A stretch of 57,444 nucleotides of DNA from Cyanobacteria bacterium SZAS LIN-3 (GTDB taxonomy: Bacteria; Cyanobacteriota; Vampirovibrionia; Obscuribacterales; Obscuribacteraceae), in assembly GCA_018266215.1 (NCBI GenBank), contig JAFEAV010000036.1, forward strand, positions 1 to 57,444, read 5' to 3'. Position numbers and translations under genes: made by a program. The notes below the pieces were generated by a model. It made no database searches. It saw only the letters and a program-made list of their open reading frames with translations, and was not told the DNA's origin. Shown here in pieces: positions 26,301 through 36,200 of the stretch. Numbering within the stretch: the first letter of the stretch is position 1; every line of letters begins with the position of its first letter.

Positions 26301-28125
26301 TAGCGTCAGTCGTAGCGGTACGATCGGAAGCAGCCGCAGGATTGGCAGCAGGTTGGAAACCAAGGTCCTTAGCCAGTTTTTGTACATTGGGATCGGCCAG
26401 GGCTTGCTCGGATACCGCCGGCGGCACACCAACAAAGCCGGACTGGAACACTTCCTTGGCATGAGTCTTATCGGCATCGGCAGGCGGTGTTTTCAGGCGC
26501 ATCAAAATATCGGCTGCCTGATAGTGAGCGGCAATCTGCTGCATAGAGCTGGTGACATAATTGGACTGCAGATCCGTATTTTGATTATAAAGACGCAGAG
26601 CAGCCATGCCAGCGGCTTTATCCGCGGGAAGAACAGAGACAGCATCCTGTATATGCTTGGCCAGATCAGGATTTACTTTCGCCAGATTAGCAGCGGCAGT
26701 ATTGAAGGCGTCCGGTGAATTGGCATTCATTACGGCCGCTATACTGGTCTGTAATTCGGGAGGCAGCTTGCCGCTATTGGCGTCGGCAACTTTCTTGAGA
26801 TCAGCACTTATAGCGTCGGATGCCACGCCCAGAGCCTGCTGTTTATCTTTCGGCACAACAGCATCAAGAGCCTTTTGTTTGGCGTCCATCATCTGGCCGT
26901 TGAGCTTATTGAGCAAATCGATACCAGCCAGACCATCATCGATGACCTTGCGATCGGCAGGGGACAAATCACCTATGGGAGCAGGTTTGTCCTTCAATCC
27001 CTTGGTCAAATTGATGAAGGCGTTAACGTCGGTCGTGGCCTTAGCAGCGGCATCGGTCGTCGCCTTGTCAAATTTGATATCACCATTGGCGTCAGCACCA
27101 GCAGCAGCAGCCCTGTTATCAGTGCCGGCCGTAGCCTGGGTCCGACCGTCACCGCCGGTCTGCGCACGGGCGACTTCGGCATTGTGAGCAATAACTGCTT
27201 GATTGATCTGTCCAAAGATCTCAGGCACGGGCGAGCCGCCTTCCTTGATCTTGTTCAACTGGCGATAAAAATTGACGTCACCCAGAATGGGCGAAAGTGA
27301 TGTGGAATTCTTCAGTAATTCGCCAAAGGCAACGGTCTCCTGGGGTCCCATAGCTTTTAACTGATTGGCCTGAGCCTCTGGTACGCCGGCCGCTTCCAAC
27401 AATTTGGCATTGCCTTCCGGTGCCTTACCCTGGCGGTAATACCAGAGAGCCATATTGCCGAGCGCGGCATCTTTGAGACGCGTAATCGTATAGAGATCTA
27501 CTTCTTTATTGGCCAGATCTCTCTGCTTAGTAGGATCTTGCTCGGCGGCCTTGTCTTTGCGCACCTGAGCCAGCTCGGCCTGAGCCTTGGCGATATCGTC
27601 CGGTGTAAGAGTTTTAGCCAGTGCAATGGCGCGTTCGTATGCTTTTTTAGCGCCTTCCAGATCATGCGCTTTATTGAGTCCGGGCACTTCCTTATCAAGG
27701 ATATCGTTGACCTGCTTCATTACCTGGAATGCTTCAGGCCGTGTCTTGGCGCCGGCTGTATTGTCAGTCGTTGTCGTGCGGTCAGTGCCGGCGGTTGCGG
27801 TCCTGTCCGTATTGGTCCGGGCGGCCGCGGTAGTATCGGTCTGGGTTCTGGCTGGAGCATCCGCGGCGGTCGTCGCCGGCTTGGTCGGATGAGCGTCGGT
27901 AGCAGCGGTCGAAGCAGCACGGTCCGGATTGGCCGGTCCACCAGCCTGAGTATCGGCATGGGTCTCACGAGCACCGGGAGCGTTGGCATTGCCCTTGGGC
28001 ATGCCAGGCGTGATATACGGGCTCATATCGGCCGTTTCAGTAGTTGTTTGGTGCGGTTTGCCACCGATCAAGTCACTAGCGGTTTTGTCTTCTGTTGACT
28101 TTGAATCGCTTCCAGGTCCAGCCAT
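23317..28125 (-). CDS. Giant Ala/Thr-rich protein (1602 aa), paralogue-like partner of the 949-aa protein
   Basis: A 1602-residue protein with no recognised family. Residues 1 to about 130 are Thr/Ala/Asp low complexity; about 130-930 is mainly helical with TPR-like and coiled stretches. About 930-1040 has Gly/Ala-rich hydrophobic segments. About 1040-1260 contains repeated helix-hairpin-helix-like units (GINTVGDLQANLA and NIKTVGQLRAAVA). A second Gly/Ala-rich stretch follows at about 1430-1480, and the last 100 residues are Thr/Ala/Pro repeats ending PGLDQKPPGT. No signal peptide or catalytic motif is visible. GAGG lies eight bases before the ATG. The 257-base region upstream (28126-28382) has no gene. 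It is followed after 117 bases by the 949-residue gene; a shared transcript is plausible. Confidence 0.8.
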   Translation of the reverse strand: MAGPGSDSKSTEDKTASDLIGGKPHQTTTETADMSPYITPGMPKGNANAPGARETHADTQAGGPANPDRAASTAATDAHPTKPATTAADAPARTQTDTTAAARTNTDRTATAGTDRTTTTDNTAGAKTRPEAFQVMKQVNDILDKEVPGLNKAHDLEGAKKAYERAIALAKTLTPDDIAKAQAELAQVRKDKAAEQDPTKQRDLANKEVDLYTITRLKDAALGNMALWYYRQGKAPEGNAKLLEAAGVPEAQANQLKAMGPQETVAFGELLKNSTSLSPILGDVNFYRQLNKIKEGGSPVPEIFGQINQAVIAHNAEVARAQTGGDGRTQATAGTDNRAAAAGADANGDIKFDKATTDAAAKATTDVNAFINLTKGLKDKPAPIGDLSPADRKVIDDGLAGIDLLNKLNGQMMDAKQKALDAVVPKDKQQALGVASDAISADLKKVADANSGKLPPELQTSIAAVMNANSPDAFNTAAANLAKVNPDLAKHIQDAVSVLPADKAAGMAALRLYNQNTDLQSNYVTSSMQQIAAHYQAADILMRLKTPPADADKTHAKEVFQSGFVGVPPAVSEQALADPNVQKLAKDLGFQPAANPAAASDRTATTDATGTPTSSNPNDLSNLSPQDLNARLDAAIAKKGAGLNEAKALFEEEIRRAEEPTRRKQWADQVADNLKALEANKGPDGKPLDANARLQLNAMNAQLILGLNAAAQLHNQYATYLGDNRLTALDPSKAHAQITDGVNQIKSMDEQQRKAIAAADSVDINLMKRVAAQINQDRSAGVGDTETLTQLKVLVEGGKDAKGDVHPNLLTSRVFMRDQLAMLYLMQGAQFNDKGNALQLMPKTHQTDEMFRPQDALKLLTEAKAANEAINGAGSHDAVTEQLFAMGQQLRPEMFKNASDKLRESASSGIADVGALVSSVAGGAVLKFAVAAATEGKVNPFVLNRIGDVGAVTTGIITRHYLASALNGKEESWSDSAVHGGIAALMPIGYKYGSQLLNKPGAASAFEYRMGNITGEGVLNRVAGNLGENATFSQVGRVFRNSGLTNEAAQLEALGNKAVSSATAEELAALNKSLNLNGARGATALERIFPHMNDASTEAKTLSALNGRGINTVGDLQANLATRAERVTSMGPQLNEASIAKLNDSAPVTDALRKMRATGDPSKAAFSGELAVSEQAKFLAENNIKTVGQLRAAVANAKDYFTVGKLFPDLAGLAPETKLAEALAAGKGFGAVESAGRVQLRNIVPEVNPAVPNVSKGVLGRFGSWVDGKAGSLGDVLYGKRSYNIDVRNVVSFPNAGKPASELVAVESPGGVKGALNRFKPEFNAPKAPNLQRLDAATASQRELQIANNQSAGWKSTTLALGTIGAYNTTTSLYDNWWKGKSYQDAQGNWHQFTAMDAVMQGNFGPADKGVLNGLVTGTVGQALLGGWILKGAMAPALEEAAAASGGSGWLARKIPQFGSQYARDAIAGTGRDLSTWTKFGLATPNAAQGAMDYFSAQDNQRTYESTQRPLRDYAPQNAGTTADQVYEQQGAKPHQPATTDAPATTTDAPATTAAPAGSDVIDPNAGAASTTDTTTAPQTTAPATGTQPSANPGLDQKPPGT

Positions 28126-28382
28126 TGGATATTCCTCAAGAAAATTGAACGCTAAATATGAGCGTGCCTATTTAATTTATTCCAGTTAATGGAGCCTTTG
28201 AAACTGGGGAAACTACGTACTGGGGCTGCCAAGAGGCTTGTTTTTATCTTCACCCGGTCCATAGCAATTAACTCGGAGGCTCCTATACAACTGATGTATA
28301 CGGACCGGGGTCATTTCTGGACAGCCCAAGCAAAATCTCCGAAAACCTTTACCGCCAACATTTATAAGTTGAGACCGAGAAG

Positions 28383-30866
28383 TCAGTCGGTCAAGTCGAC
28401 AACGGTGACGCCGTCTCCGCCCTCATAGATCTCCCCGGGGCGAAACTGGGCCGGATAAGTCATAGTGCTCAAGAAGTCCCGCACAGCCGACTTTACCGCC
28501 CCGGTGCCATGCCCGTGAATAATCATAAAAGGCGTAACACGTCCAAGGGCGCAGGAATCGACAAACTGATCGAGCAAACCCAGGGCCTCCTCCACTCTTT
28601 TGCCGCGCAGGTCCAGGGTATTGGACTGGGTGCGGACATATACCGCCGGCTCGCCCCGGTGGTCGGCAAAGGATTTCCGCTCCTCGCCCCGGGAGTCGGC
28701 TGCCGCCCCCTTGCCCTGCAAGCGTCTGGCCCTTTCCTCATAAAGCATGGTGCGCTTGACCTTGCCGCTGACGGCCTCAAGCTCGGATGGCTTAACTTTG
28801 ACTTTCATCGAGCCCAGGTTGACGACAACAGTGCTGATTTCTGCGGCGCTGTTTTTGATCACTTCCTGCACCGTGCCTATTCTATTTAAGGAACGCACAA
28901 GCACACTGTTGCCCACCTGAAGATGCGGCGCAATATCGGCGCGAGAGGCGGGCTTGTCCCGGGATGGCGGCTTGAGCCAGCCCAGGTCCTTTTTAATTGA
29001 TTCCAGCTCCTCGCGAGCCTTTTGCGCTCGGGCCATCTGGGGCTCCCGCTGCAGAGAGGCGATCATTTCTTTGAGCTTGCCTTCGGTCTCCTTAAAGTCG
29101 GCCTCAATCTTGGCCGCATAATCGCGTCGGATTTTCTCACGCTCGCCGCTCAGTTCGCCTTCTCTGTCACTGAGTACCTGCTCCCACTCGGCCAGCTTCT
29201 TGCTCTCCGATTGGTAGTGTTCCTTTTCCAACTGCAATTCGGTCAGCCTCTTGTCGAGGCGGGCAACGACTTCTTCCAGCTCACCGGCACTGATATCGAC
29301 CAGGGCCCTGGCTCGCTCCACAAGCTCGGGTTTGAGGCCCAGGCGCGCCGCAATCGTGGCGGCTTTAGAGTTGCCGGGCACGCCCAGTCGCAGTTTATAG
29401 GTAGGAGAAAGCGTCGCCTCATCAAACTCAAAGCTGCCGTTGACGAAGCCGTCATCCATAAAAGCTATGGTCTTGAGCTCACCCAGGTGTGTAGTGGCAA
29501 TAGTCACAACCTGCCGCTCTTTCAAATACTCCAGCACAGCCCGCGCCAGAGCCGCGCCTTCGACAGGATCTGTGCCGGCACCGACCTCATCGAGGAGAAC
29601 GAGCATCTTTTTGCCGCCTTCGGAGGAAGCCGCCGAGACAATCTCCACTATATTCTTCATGTGCGCGGAAAATGTAGAGAGGCTCTGTTCAAGAGACTGC
29701 TCGTCGCCAATGTCGGCACAAACCAGATCAAAGAGACTGACACTTGAACCGCTCGCAGCAGGTATCAACAGTCCGGCCCGCACCATCAGTGCAGTCAGTC
29801 CGATTAATTTGAGCAGCACCGTCTTGCCGCCGGTATTGGGTCCGGTTATAACCAGTGTAAAAGCACCACCGGAAAGACCGACATCGCTGCTTATCACCGG
29901 GCGTGGAGGCACTTCCCGGCTGTTCTGCAAAACCAGCAGGGGATGCCGCGCGCCAATTAGATTGAAGGTGTGGTCAACACTGAGCTCCGGTTGAATGCCA
30001 TTATATTTAGTGGCAAGCCTGGCCTTTGCAAATATCAGGTCCAGCTCGGCCAGAGCACTGTAAGCCTCGGACGCGGCGGCACGATGGGGGCGCAGGGCGT
30101 CACTCAATTCGGTGAGGATGCGCTCGATTTCACGCTCTATTTCACTGTCTTTTATGCGCGCCTTGTTGGACAGCTCCATCACCGAAAGGGGCTCGACATA
30201 AATAGTCAGCCCGGACTGTGAGGCATCATGGACAATACCATCCAGGGCATAGCGCATACTGGCCACAACCGGCAAAACGAATCGTCCGTTGCGCATCGTA
30301 TATAGTGGCTCCTGCAGGACCTTGCCGCCGGAGTGGCTCTGAATGATACGTCCCAGTTCCTCGCGAATAGCCGCGTCCAGTCTGTGCCTTTCACGCCGCA
30401 GGCTGGCCAGATGCGAGCTTGCCGTATCTTTCACATGGCCATTTTCTACAGCGTCCTCGATCTGATTAATCTCATGTTTGAGATTAACCAACCGTGGCGC
30501 GTAGGCGGTCATGCGGGGAAAATCATCGGCGGTCATCAGGCCCAGAGAAGCTTTCACCCGGCTGGATATTTTCAACACTTCTTTGATGCTGTGCAATTCC
30601 GCAGCCGCAAGGGTAGAGCCGGCGCCCAATCTCAGTAGAATATCGGAGACATCCACCAGTCCGGTCAGGGCCAGGTTCTGATTATTGCGCACCATAAGCA
30701 GTGCCTCTGTTGTTTCTTCAAGCAACAGCAGAACAAGCTCACGGCCGGTTTCAGGTTTTAGGGCGAGGGCAAGACTTTGACCGCTGGGCGATTCCGCTTG
30801 CTCGGCCAGATAGTGAAGAAGGCGGTCCCATTCCAGAGAACGGAGACTGCGACTTTCGATACTCAC
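28383..30866 (-). CDS. mutS2: Endonuclease MutS2 with Smr domain
   Basis: An 827-residue MutS2 family protein, linked in other bacteria to suppression of recombination and rescue of collided ribosomes. The ATPase core has Walker A GPNTGGKTVLLK (about 340-351), Walker B VLLDEVGAGTDP and the conserved STFSAHMKN and ATTHLGELK. A long coiled coil (about 510-630) follows, then the C-terminal Smr nuclease domain with LDLRGKRVEEA and HGHGTGAVKSAVRDFL. It lacks the MutS mismatch-recognition domain, as expected. The start is GTG 30866, five bases after the stop of the small upstream gene, so translation is probably coupled. Length is typical (about 780-830). Confidence 0.95.
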   Translation of the reverse strand: MSIESRSLRSLEWDRLLHYLAEQAESPSGQSLALALKPETGRELVLLLLEETTEALLMVRNNQNLALTGLVDVSDILLRLGAGSTLAAAELHSIKEVLKISSRVKASLGLMTADDFPRMTAYAPRLVNLKHEINQIEDAVENGHVKDTASSHLASLRRERHRLDAAIREELGRIIQSHSGGKVLQEPLYTMRNGRFVLPVVASMRYALDGIVHDASQSGLTIYVEPLSVMELSNKARIKDSEIEREIERILTELSDALRPHRAAASEAYSALAELDLIFAKARLATKYNGIQPELSVDHTFNLIGARHPLLVLQNSREVPPRPVISSDVGLSGGAFTLVITGPNTGGKTVLLKLIGLTALMVRAGLLIPAASGSSVSLFDLVCADIGDEQSLEQSLSTFSAHMKNIVEIVSAASSEGGKKMLVLLDEVGAGTDPVEGAALARAVLEYLKERQVVTIATTHLGELKTIAFMDDGFVNGSFEFDEATLSPTYKLRLGVPGNSKAATIAARLGLKPELVERARALVDISAGELEEVVARLDKRLTELQLEKEHYQSESKKLAEWEQVLSDREGELSGEREKIRRDYAAKIEADFKETEGKLKEMIASLQREPQMARAQKAREELESIKKDLGWLKPPSRDKPASRADIAPHLQVGNSVLVRSLNRIGTVQEVIKNSAAEISTVVVNLGSMKVKVKPSELEAVSGKVKRTMLYEERARRLQGKGAAADSRGEERKSFADHRGEPAVYVRTQSNTLDLRGKRVEEALGLLDQFVDSCALGRVTPFMIIHGHGTGAVKSAVRDFLSTMTYPAQFRPGEIYEGGDGVTVVDLTD

Positions 30867-30871
30867 GAGGA

Positions 30872-31180
30872 CTAATTAAGTTCGGATGCCGCCATAGGCA
30901 TTACCGGCTCGGCTACTTCGCTGGTCAAAACATCGGCTGGAACGTTAGTAAGGCTCTCGATTCCAAGATTGCCAAGCAATTTTTTCAGACGAATCTTCTG
31001 CAATTCATAGCTGCGATTGTTGCGCTTGTGTACGACACCAATGCGCTCCAACTGCTTGATTGCTTCAAGGTGCGGTTCGGGCACTGAAGAGACATCAACC
31101 GAACCCTTTTCATTGAGCCAGGAAATAGTAGGAGACAGGGTTCCCAGCAGCTTGCGCATAGGCTGTTCGAAAACAGGCAT
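30872..31180 (-). CDS. Small protein of unknown function upstream of mutS2
   Basis: A 102-residue soluble protein with a helical, winged-helix-like middle (EPHLEAIKQLERIGVVHKRNNRSYEL), suggestive of a small helix-turn-helix fold, though I cannot name a family. The start is ATG 31180 because GAGGAG lies seven bases upstream on the minus strand; an in-frame ATG six codons earlier overlaps that ribosome site. Co-transcribed with mutS2. A regulatory or DNA-binding role is a guess from the predicted fold only. Confidence 0.6.
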   Translation of the reverse strand: MPVFEQPMRKLLGTLSPTISWLNEKGSVDVSSVPEPHLEAIKQLERIGVVHKRNNRSYELQKIRLKKLLGNLGIESLTNVPADVLTSEVAEPVMPMAASELN

Positions 31181-31321
31181 AAATAACTCCTCAATCACAT
31201 TGTAGTTAATTTTAACAGCTTGACATTGGGTAAACCCCTGCCTTATTGCGCCTCATGAAGCTACGTTTAAGAATGCGGTACCCTTATATGCATTCAAGTA
31301 GATGGAATCAAGGAAACGCTC

Positions 31322-31849
31322 ATGCCTACTCTTTACAAGCTTCAGGACAAATCTCCCCAGGTCGACGCAAGCGTTTTTGTCGCTCCCACAGCCTGTCTTA
31401 TTGGCGAAGTAGTCGTGCATCAAGATGCCAGCATCTGGTTTCACACGGTTATTCGCGGAGATATCAATAGTGTTGTCATCGGCAGCGGCACAAATATTCA
31501 AGACGGCTGCCTCCTGCATGTCACAAATACCCATCCACTCAAGGTGGGAGAGCGAGTGACAGTCGGCCACGGCGCCATATTGCACGGGGCCACGATCGAA
31601 TCGGACTGTCTAATAGGAATGGGTTCAATCATTCTGGATGGAGCACTGATTGGCGCTCACAGTGTCGTTGCAGCCGGATCAATAGTCGCCCCCGGCAGTC
31701 AAATACCACCCGGCAGCCTGGTCATGGGTGTACCCGGCAAGGTCGTGCGCGAGGCCACCAGCAAAGATCGCGAAATGATCGATCGAGGCTGGAGCAACTA
31801 TGTCGGCTACAGACAGAGTTTCCGTGATCAGTTGACGCCGCTTAATTAA
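31322..31849 (+). CDS. Gamma-class carbonic anhydrase family protein
   Basis: A 175-residue left-handed beta-helix (hexapeptide repeat) protein. The N-terminus VDASVFVAPTACLIGEVVVH is the family signature, and the three metal-ligand histidines appear in LLHVTNTHPLKVGE (two) and GHGAILHG. These match the gamma-carbonic anhydrase/YrdA group of trimeric zinc or iron enzymes that hydrate CO2; many members have weak or unknown activity. ATG 31322 has AAGGAA nearby. It is transcribed away from the mutS2 unit and converges with the hydrolase gene; only five bases separate the stops. Confidence 0.9.
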   Translation: MPTLYKLQDKSPQVDASVFVAPTACLIGEVVVHQDASIWFHTVIRGDINSVVIGSGTNIQDGCLLHVTNTHPLKVGERVTVGHGAILHGATIESDCLIGMGSIILDGALIGAHSVVAAGSIVAPGSQIPPGSLVMGVPGKVVREATSKDREMIDRGWSNYVGYRQSFRDQLTPLN

Positions 31850-31854
31850 GATGT

Positions 31855-33012
31855 TCAATCCGACTCCGAGGAGTCTGGTGCCATGGAATTCTGGGCCTGG
31901 ACCAGATTTTCTTCGGGTACGTGGTCGTTCAACCAGGAAGCGATGGTATTGAGTGTGGACGGCTCAATCAAACCAGTTTCAATCAAGACATGTCCCTTAC
32001 CGGGCAACCAGCGAACGGTCTGATCCTTGCATTTGAGCCGGTCGAGAAGAAGCACGACGGCATTTTGCTTGAGGATGCGATCACGATCTCCCTGGATTAC
32101 AAGCACCGGAATATCGGCTGAAACGTTGCGGGCATAGGACAGATTGGACTTGATCATTGAGAAAGTATTGAGCACATCTTTGCAGGTGAGATGTTTGCGA
32201 ATATACGGGTCGCTCAACTCTTCCTGCACAATACGCGGATCTTCCGAACTCAACTTCTTGATGTAAGGTGCCAGATCGCACTCCTGGTGGGGATTGGTCA
32301 CAAGAGTGGCGCAGTCTTTGACCACGGTGGGCGCGATGTAGAGGCGTCTTTTGAGCGCCGGGCTGGAGAGTACCAGACCGTTGACGCAGCCGGGCATATC
32401 CTGCGCGGCATGGAGGGAAAGTCCGGCACCCAGACTTTCGCCTATGAGGAAGAGGGGGAGGGAGGGGTGTTCGCGATGTGCGGCCTCTATCACCATTTTC
32501 AGGTCTTCGAAGCTCTTGTCGTACCGCACTTCGGCCACCTTGCTGCCATCGGCGGCAACGGCGGTGGGCTCGGCCAGCGTTATCGATTGTGTGTGCGGCC
32601 CGGCGGGACGCTCATCCCCAATGACAGCCTGGTAGGATTTCTCCTGCCAGCGGCCGTAACCGCGAAGGTCCTGGGCATAAACAACAAAACCCTGGGAGGC
32701 GAGGGTGCGAGCCATACGGTCATAAACTCGACCATGCATGACCAGACCGTGGACGCAAACGGCCACAGCCTTGGGCTTGGAGCTCTCCTCACGCCAGACT
32801 GAGATAGGGATATCAGGCAAATTGGACTCACCATGAGCCTTGGGCTGGTCGTCGCGGACGACCTCGGCCAGGGCCGGCTGGCAAGTCTGAGCAAAAAGGA
32901 CAGTCGAAAGGGAAAGGCCCAGAGTCAGCGCTCCACTGGAGATAACTCGGGTGAATTGCGACTTTATATGTTTAAGGACGCCACTCGATAGACAGCTAGT
33001 TTTGTTAGCCAT
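31855..33012 (-). CDS. Exported alpha/beta hydrolase (monoacylglycerol lipase-like)
   Basis: A 385-residue serine hydrolase with an N-terminal signal or anchor segment (about 25-50, ending near PALAEV). The alpha/beta fold shows the oxyanion HG (VHGLVMHGRVYDRM), the nucleophile elbow GESLGAG (about residue 190), the acid in IQGDRDRI and the catalytic His in GKGHVLIE. The layout resembles monoacylglycerol lipases/lysophospholipases of the Hydrolase_4 family. It probably acts on lipid esters in the periplasm or outside the cell. It is divergent from carB. The 213-base region between (33013-33225) has no clear terminator or leader peptide. Confidence 0.85.
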   Translation of the reverse strand: MANKTSCLSSGVLKHIKSQFTRVISSGALTLGLSLSTVLFAQTCQPALAEVVRDDQPKAHGESNLPDIPISVWREESSKPKAVAVCVHGLVMHGRVYDRMARTLASQGFVVYAQDLRGYGRWQEKSYQAVIGDERPAGPHTQSITLAEPTAVAADGSKVAEVRYDKSFEDLKMVIEAAHREHPSLPLFLIGESLGAGLSLHAAQDMPGCVNGLVLSSPALKRRLYIAPTVVKDCATLVTNPHQECDLAPYIKKLSSEDPRIVQEELSDPYIRKHLTCKDVLNTFSMIKSNLSYARNVSADIPVLVIQGDRDRILKQNAVVLLLDRLKCKDQTVRWLPGKGHVLIETGLIEPSTLNTIASWLNDHVPEENLVQAQNSMAPDSSESD

Positions 33013-33225
33013 ACTTTTTTGACCCTTAGTCGATAATCAACAACCCCGCTTAGCCTATGTACCAACCTCAAGCCCACCTTGAAACGTGCTAAACCTGCTT
33101 CATTCATTAAATGCCGGGGATTCAGATAAAACTTTTACTTCTTGGTTTTTATAGAGAGCCGCTCACAGTGCTTCAGACGTGCGATCATTGCTGCAAAGCT
33201 GCCTCCAAATTTTTCCGAGACGAAA

Positions 33226-36200
33226 ATGCCGAAAAGAACAGATATTCAAAAGATCCTGGTGCTGGGCGCCGGGCCGATCACTATTGGCCAGGCCTGCGAG
33301 TTTGACTATTCCGGGTCCCAGGCCTGCAAGGCCCTGAAAGACCTGGGATACGAAGTGGTACTGATAAACTCCAACCCCGCCACAATCATGACCGACCCCG
33401 AGGTGGCCCACCGCACCTATGTCGAGCCGGTCACGGCCCAGGTAGCCCGCGAAGTCATCGCCATCGAGCGGCCCCAGGCACTGCTGCCGACCATGGGCGG
33501 CCAGACCAGTCTCAATGTGGCAGTCGAACTGGCCGAGAGCGGCGTACTGGCTGAGTACGACGTCGAGCTCATCGGCGCCAAGCTGGAAGCAATCAAACTT
33601 TCGGAAGACCGTGAGCTTTTCAAAAATCTGATGCTGAAAATCGGGCTCTTCGTGCCCAATTCGGGGATTGCCCGCAATTCCAACGAAGTGCGCGAAATTG
33701 CCAATCAAATAGGCTTCCCCATCATTATTCGTCCGGCCTTCACCCTCGGCGGAGCCGGCGGCGGCATCGCCTACAACCAGGAAGAGCTGGACGACATAGC
33801 CGCCCAGGGTCTGGCCGCCTCCCCCGTATCTGAAATCCTGCTGGAAGAAAGCGTACTCGGCTGGAAAGAATACGAGCTGGAAGTGATGCGCGACTGCAAG
33901 GACAACGTCGTAATTATTTGCAGTATCGAAAATTTTGACGCCATGGGCGTGCACACCGGGGACTCGATCACTGTTGCCCCGGCCCAGACCCTGAGCGATA
34001 AGGAATATCAAAATCTGCGCGACGCCGCTCTGAAAATTATTCGTGCCGTCGGCGTCGATACCGGCGGGTCGAACATTCAATTTGGAGTCAATCCCAAGGA
34101 CGGACGCGTGGTCGTCATCGAAATGAACCCTCGCGTGTCGAGATCCTCGGCCCTGGCCAGTAAAGCCACGGGCTATCCGATTGCAAAAATCGCCGCCAAA
34201 CTTGCCGTCGGCCTCACCCTCGACGAAATTTCCAACGACATCACCCGTGACACCCCGGCCTCCTTCGAGCCCACCCTCGACTATGTGGTGACCAAAATCC
34301 CGCGCTTCAATTTTGATAAGTTTCGCGGTACCGACACCACCCTGACCACCCAGATGAAAGCCGTGGGCGAAGTCATGGCCATCGGTCGTACCTTTCAAGA
34401 GTCGGTGCAGAAAGCTCTGCGCGGACTGGAAGTGGGCCTGCCCGGATTTCTGGAGATACCCTCGCGCTCCAAGGCTGACTTCTGGGAGTGGCGCCGCCGC
34501 CTGGCCGTGCCCAGCCACCTGCGCATCTCCGACATCTACGGCGCACTCAAAGCCGGCATTTCGGCAGAGGAAGTGGTGGAGCTCTCTTCCATAGATCCAT
34601 GGTTTATTGAAAATCTGGAAGAGCTTTATCTACTGTCGGAAGATATTAGAGAAAAGGTCAAGAGCACCGACGACCTCAATAAAAATCTGCTCTTCGAACT
34701 GAAACGACGCGGATTCAGCGACAAGCAACTGGCTATCCTCATTGGCGTGACCGAAGACGATATCTACAATCTGCGCAAAAAATATGACCTCAAACCTGCG
34801 TATAAGATGATCGACACCTGCTCGGCTGAGTTTGTCGCTCATACGCCTTACATGTATTCGACCTACGAGGAAGAATCCGAAGCACCACCGGCGGTGAACA
34901 AACGCATCATGATCCTGGGTGGCGGACCGAACCGCATCGGCCAGGGCATCGAGTTTGACTACTGTTGCGTGCACGCCAGCATGATTCTGCACGACCTGGG
35001 CTACGAAGCGGTGATGGTCAATTCCAACCCAGAGACTGTCTCCACCGACTACGATGTCTCGGACAGGCTCTATTTCGAGCCGCTCACCCTGGAAGATGTG
35101 ACCAATATCGCCGAGCTGGAACAGCCCGAGGGCATCATCGTCCAGCTGGGCGGTCAGACGCCGCTCAAACTGGCCAAAGGCCTGGAAGAGCGCGGCTTCA
35201 AAATCCTGGGCACCTCCCCCGAATCCATTGACATAGCCGAGGACCGGGCGCGCTTCGGGGCTCTGATAGAAAAGCTGGGCTTGAAGCAGCCGCCGGGGGC
35301 AATTGCCTACAATCCGGAAGAAGCAATCGCCAAGGCCACCGAGCTGGGCTATCCGGTCCTGGTGCGCCCCAGCTACGTGCTTGGCGGTCGCGCCATGGCC
35401 ATCATTTACAGCCAGGACGAGCTGGAACGCTGGCTCACCAGCGGCTTTTCGGTGTCACCGGACATGGCCGTGCTCATCGACCAGTTTCTGGAAAATGCCA
35501 TAGAAATAGACGTGGATGCGGTGTCCGACGGCCGGGCAACAATTGTCGCCGGCATCATGGAACACATCGAGCAGGCGGGCATCCACTCAGGCGACAGCAC
35601 CTGTGTGCTGCCCTGTCAGAGTATTCCTTTTAAGATAATTGAAGAGATCCGCCGGGCCGTGAACGAGCTGGCGGCCGAGCTCAAGGTAGTAGGCCTGATG
35701 AATATACAATTCGCCCTCAAAGGGGACGATCTGTATATACTCGAGGTCAATCCACGCGCCTCGCGCACAATTCCCTTCGTTTCCAAGGCCACCGGCGTGC
35801 CCTGGGCCAGGATCGCCACCCAGGTAATGGTAGGCAAGAGCCTTTCCGAGCTGGGTATCTCCCCCAGATTGCTGCCGCCACATGTTTCGGTCAAATCCGT
35901 TGTCATTCCCTTCAAACGCTTTGCCGGGGCTCAAATCTCCCTCGGGCCCGAAATGCGCTCTACCGGCGAAGTCATGGGTATTGCCTCGCAGTTTGGTCTG
36001 GCCTTCGCCAAGGCACAGCTGGCAGCCGGACAGCAATTGCCGACCAGGGGACGTATTTTCATCAGCGTCAGCGACTCGCACAAGCAGGAAGTTGTGCCGG
36101 TGGCGCAAAACCTGTACCAGCTTGGCTTTGAACTGATTGCCACCCGGGGCACGGCCCAGGTAATCAAAGCCGCAGGCATACCGACCCTGGTCACCAATAA

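Noticed and set aside
33013..33225. Possible arginine leader upstream of carB
   Set aside because: Short ORFs there have no Arg cluster, and no terminator with a T-run precedes carB. It does not share the arg module.
33163..34518. Minus-strand ORF of 451 codons inside carB, and a 316-codon ORF at 35587-36537
   Set aside because: Antisense to a clearly conserved carB; Gly/His-rich translation without any fold signature.
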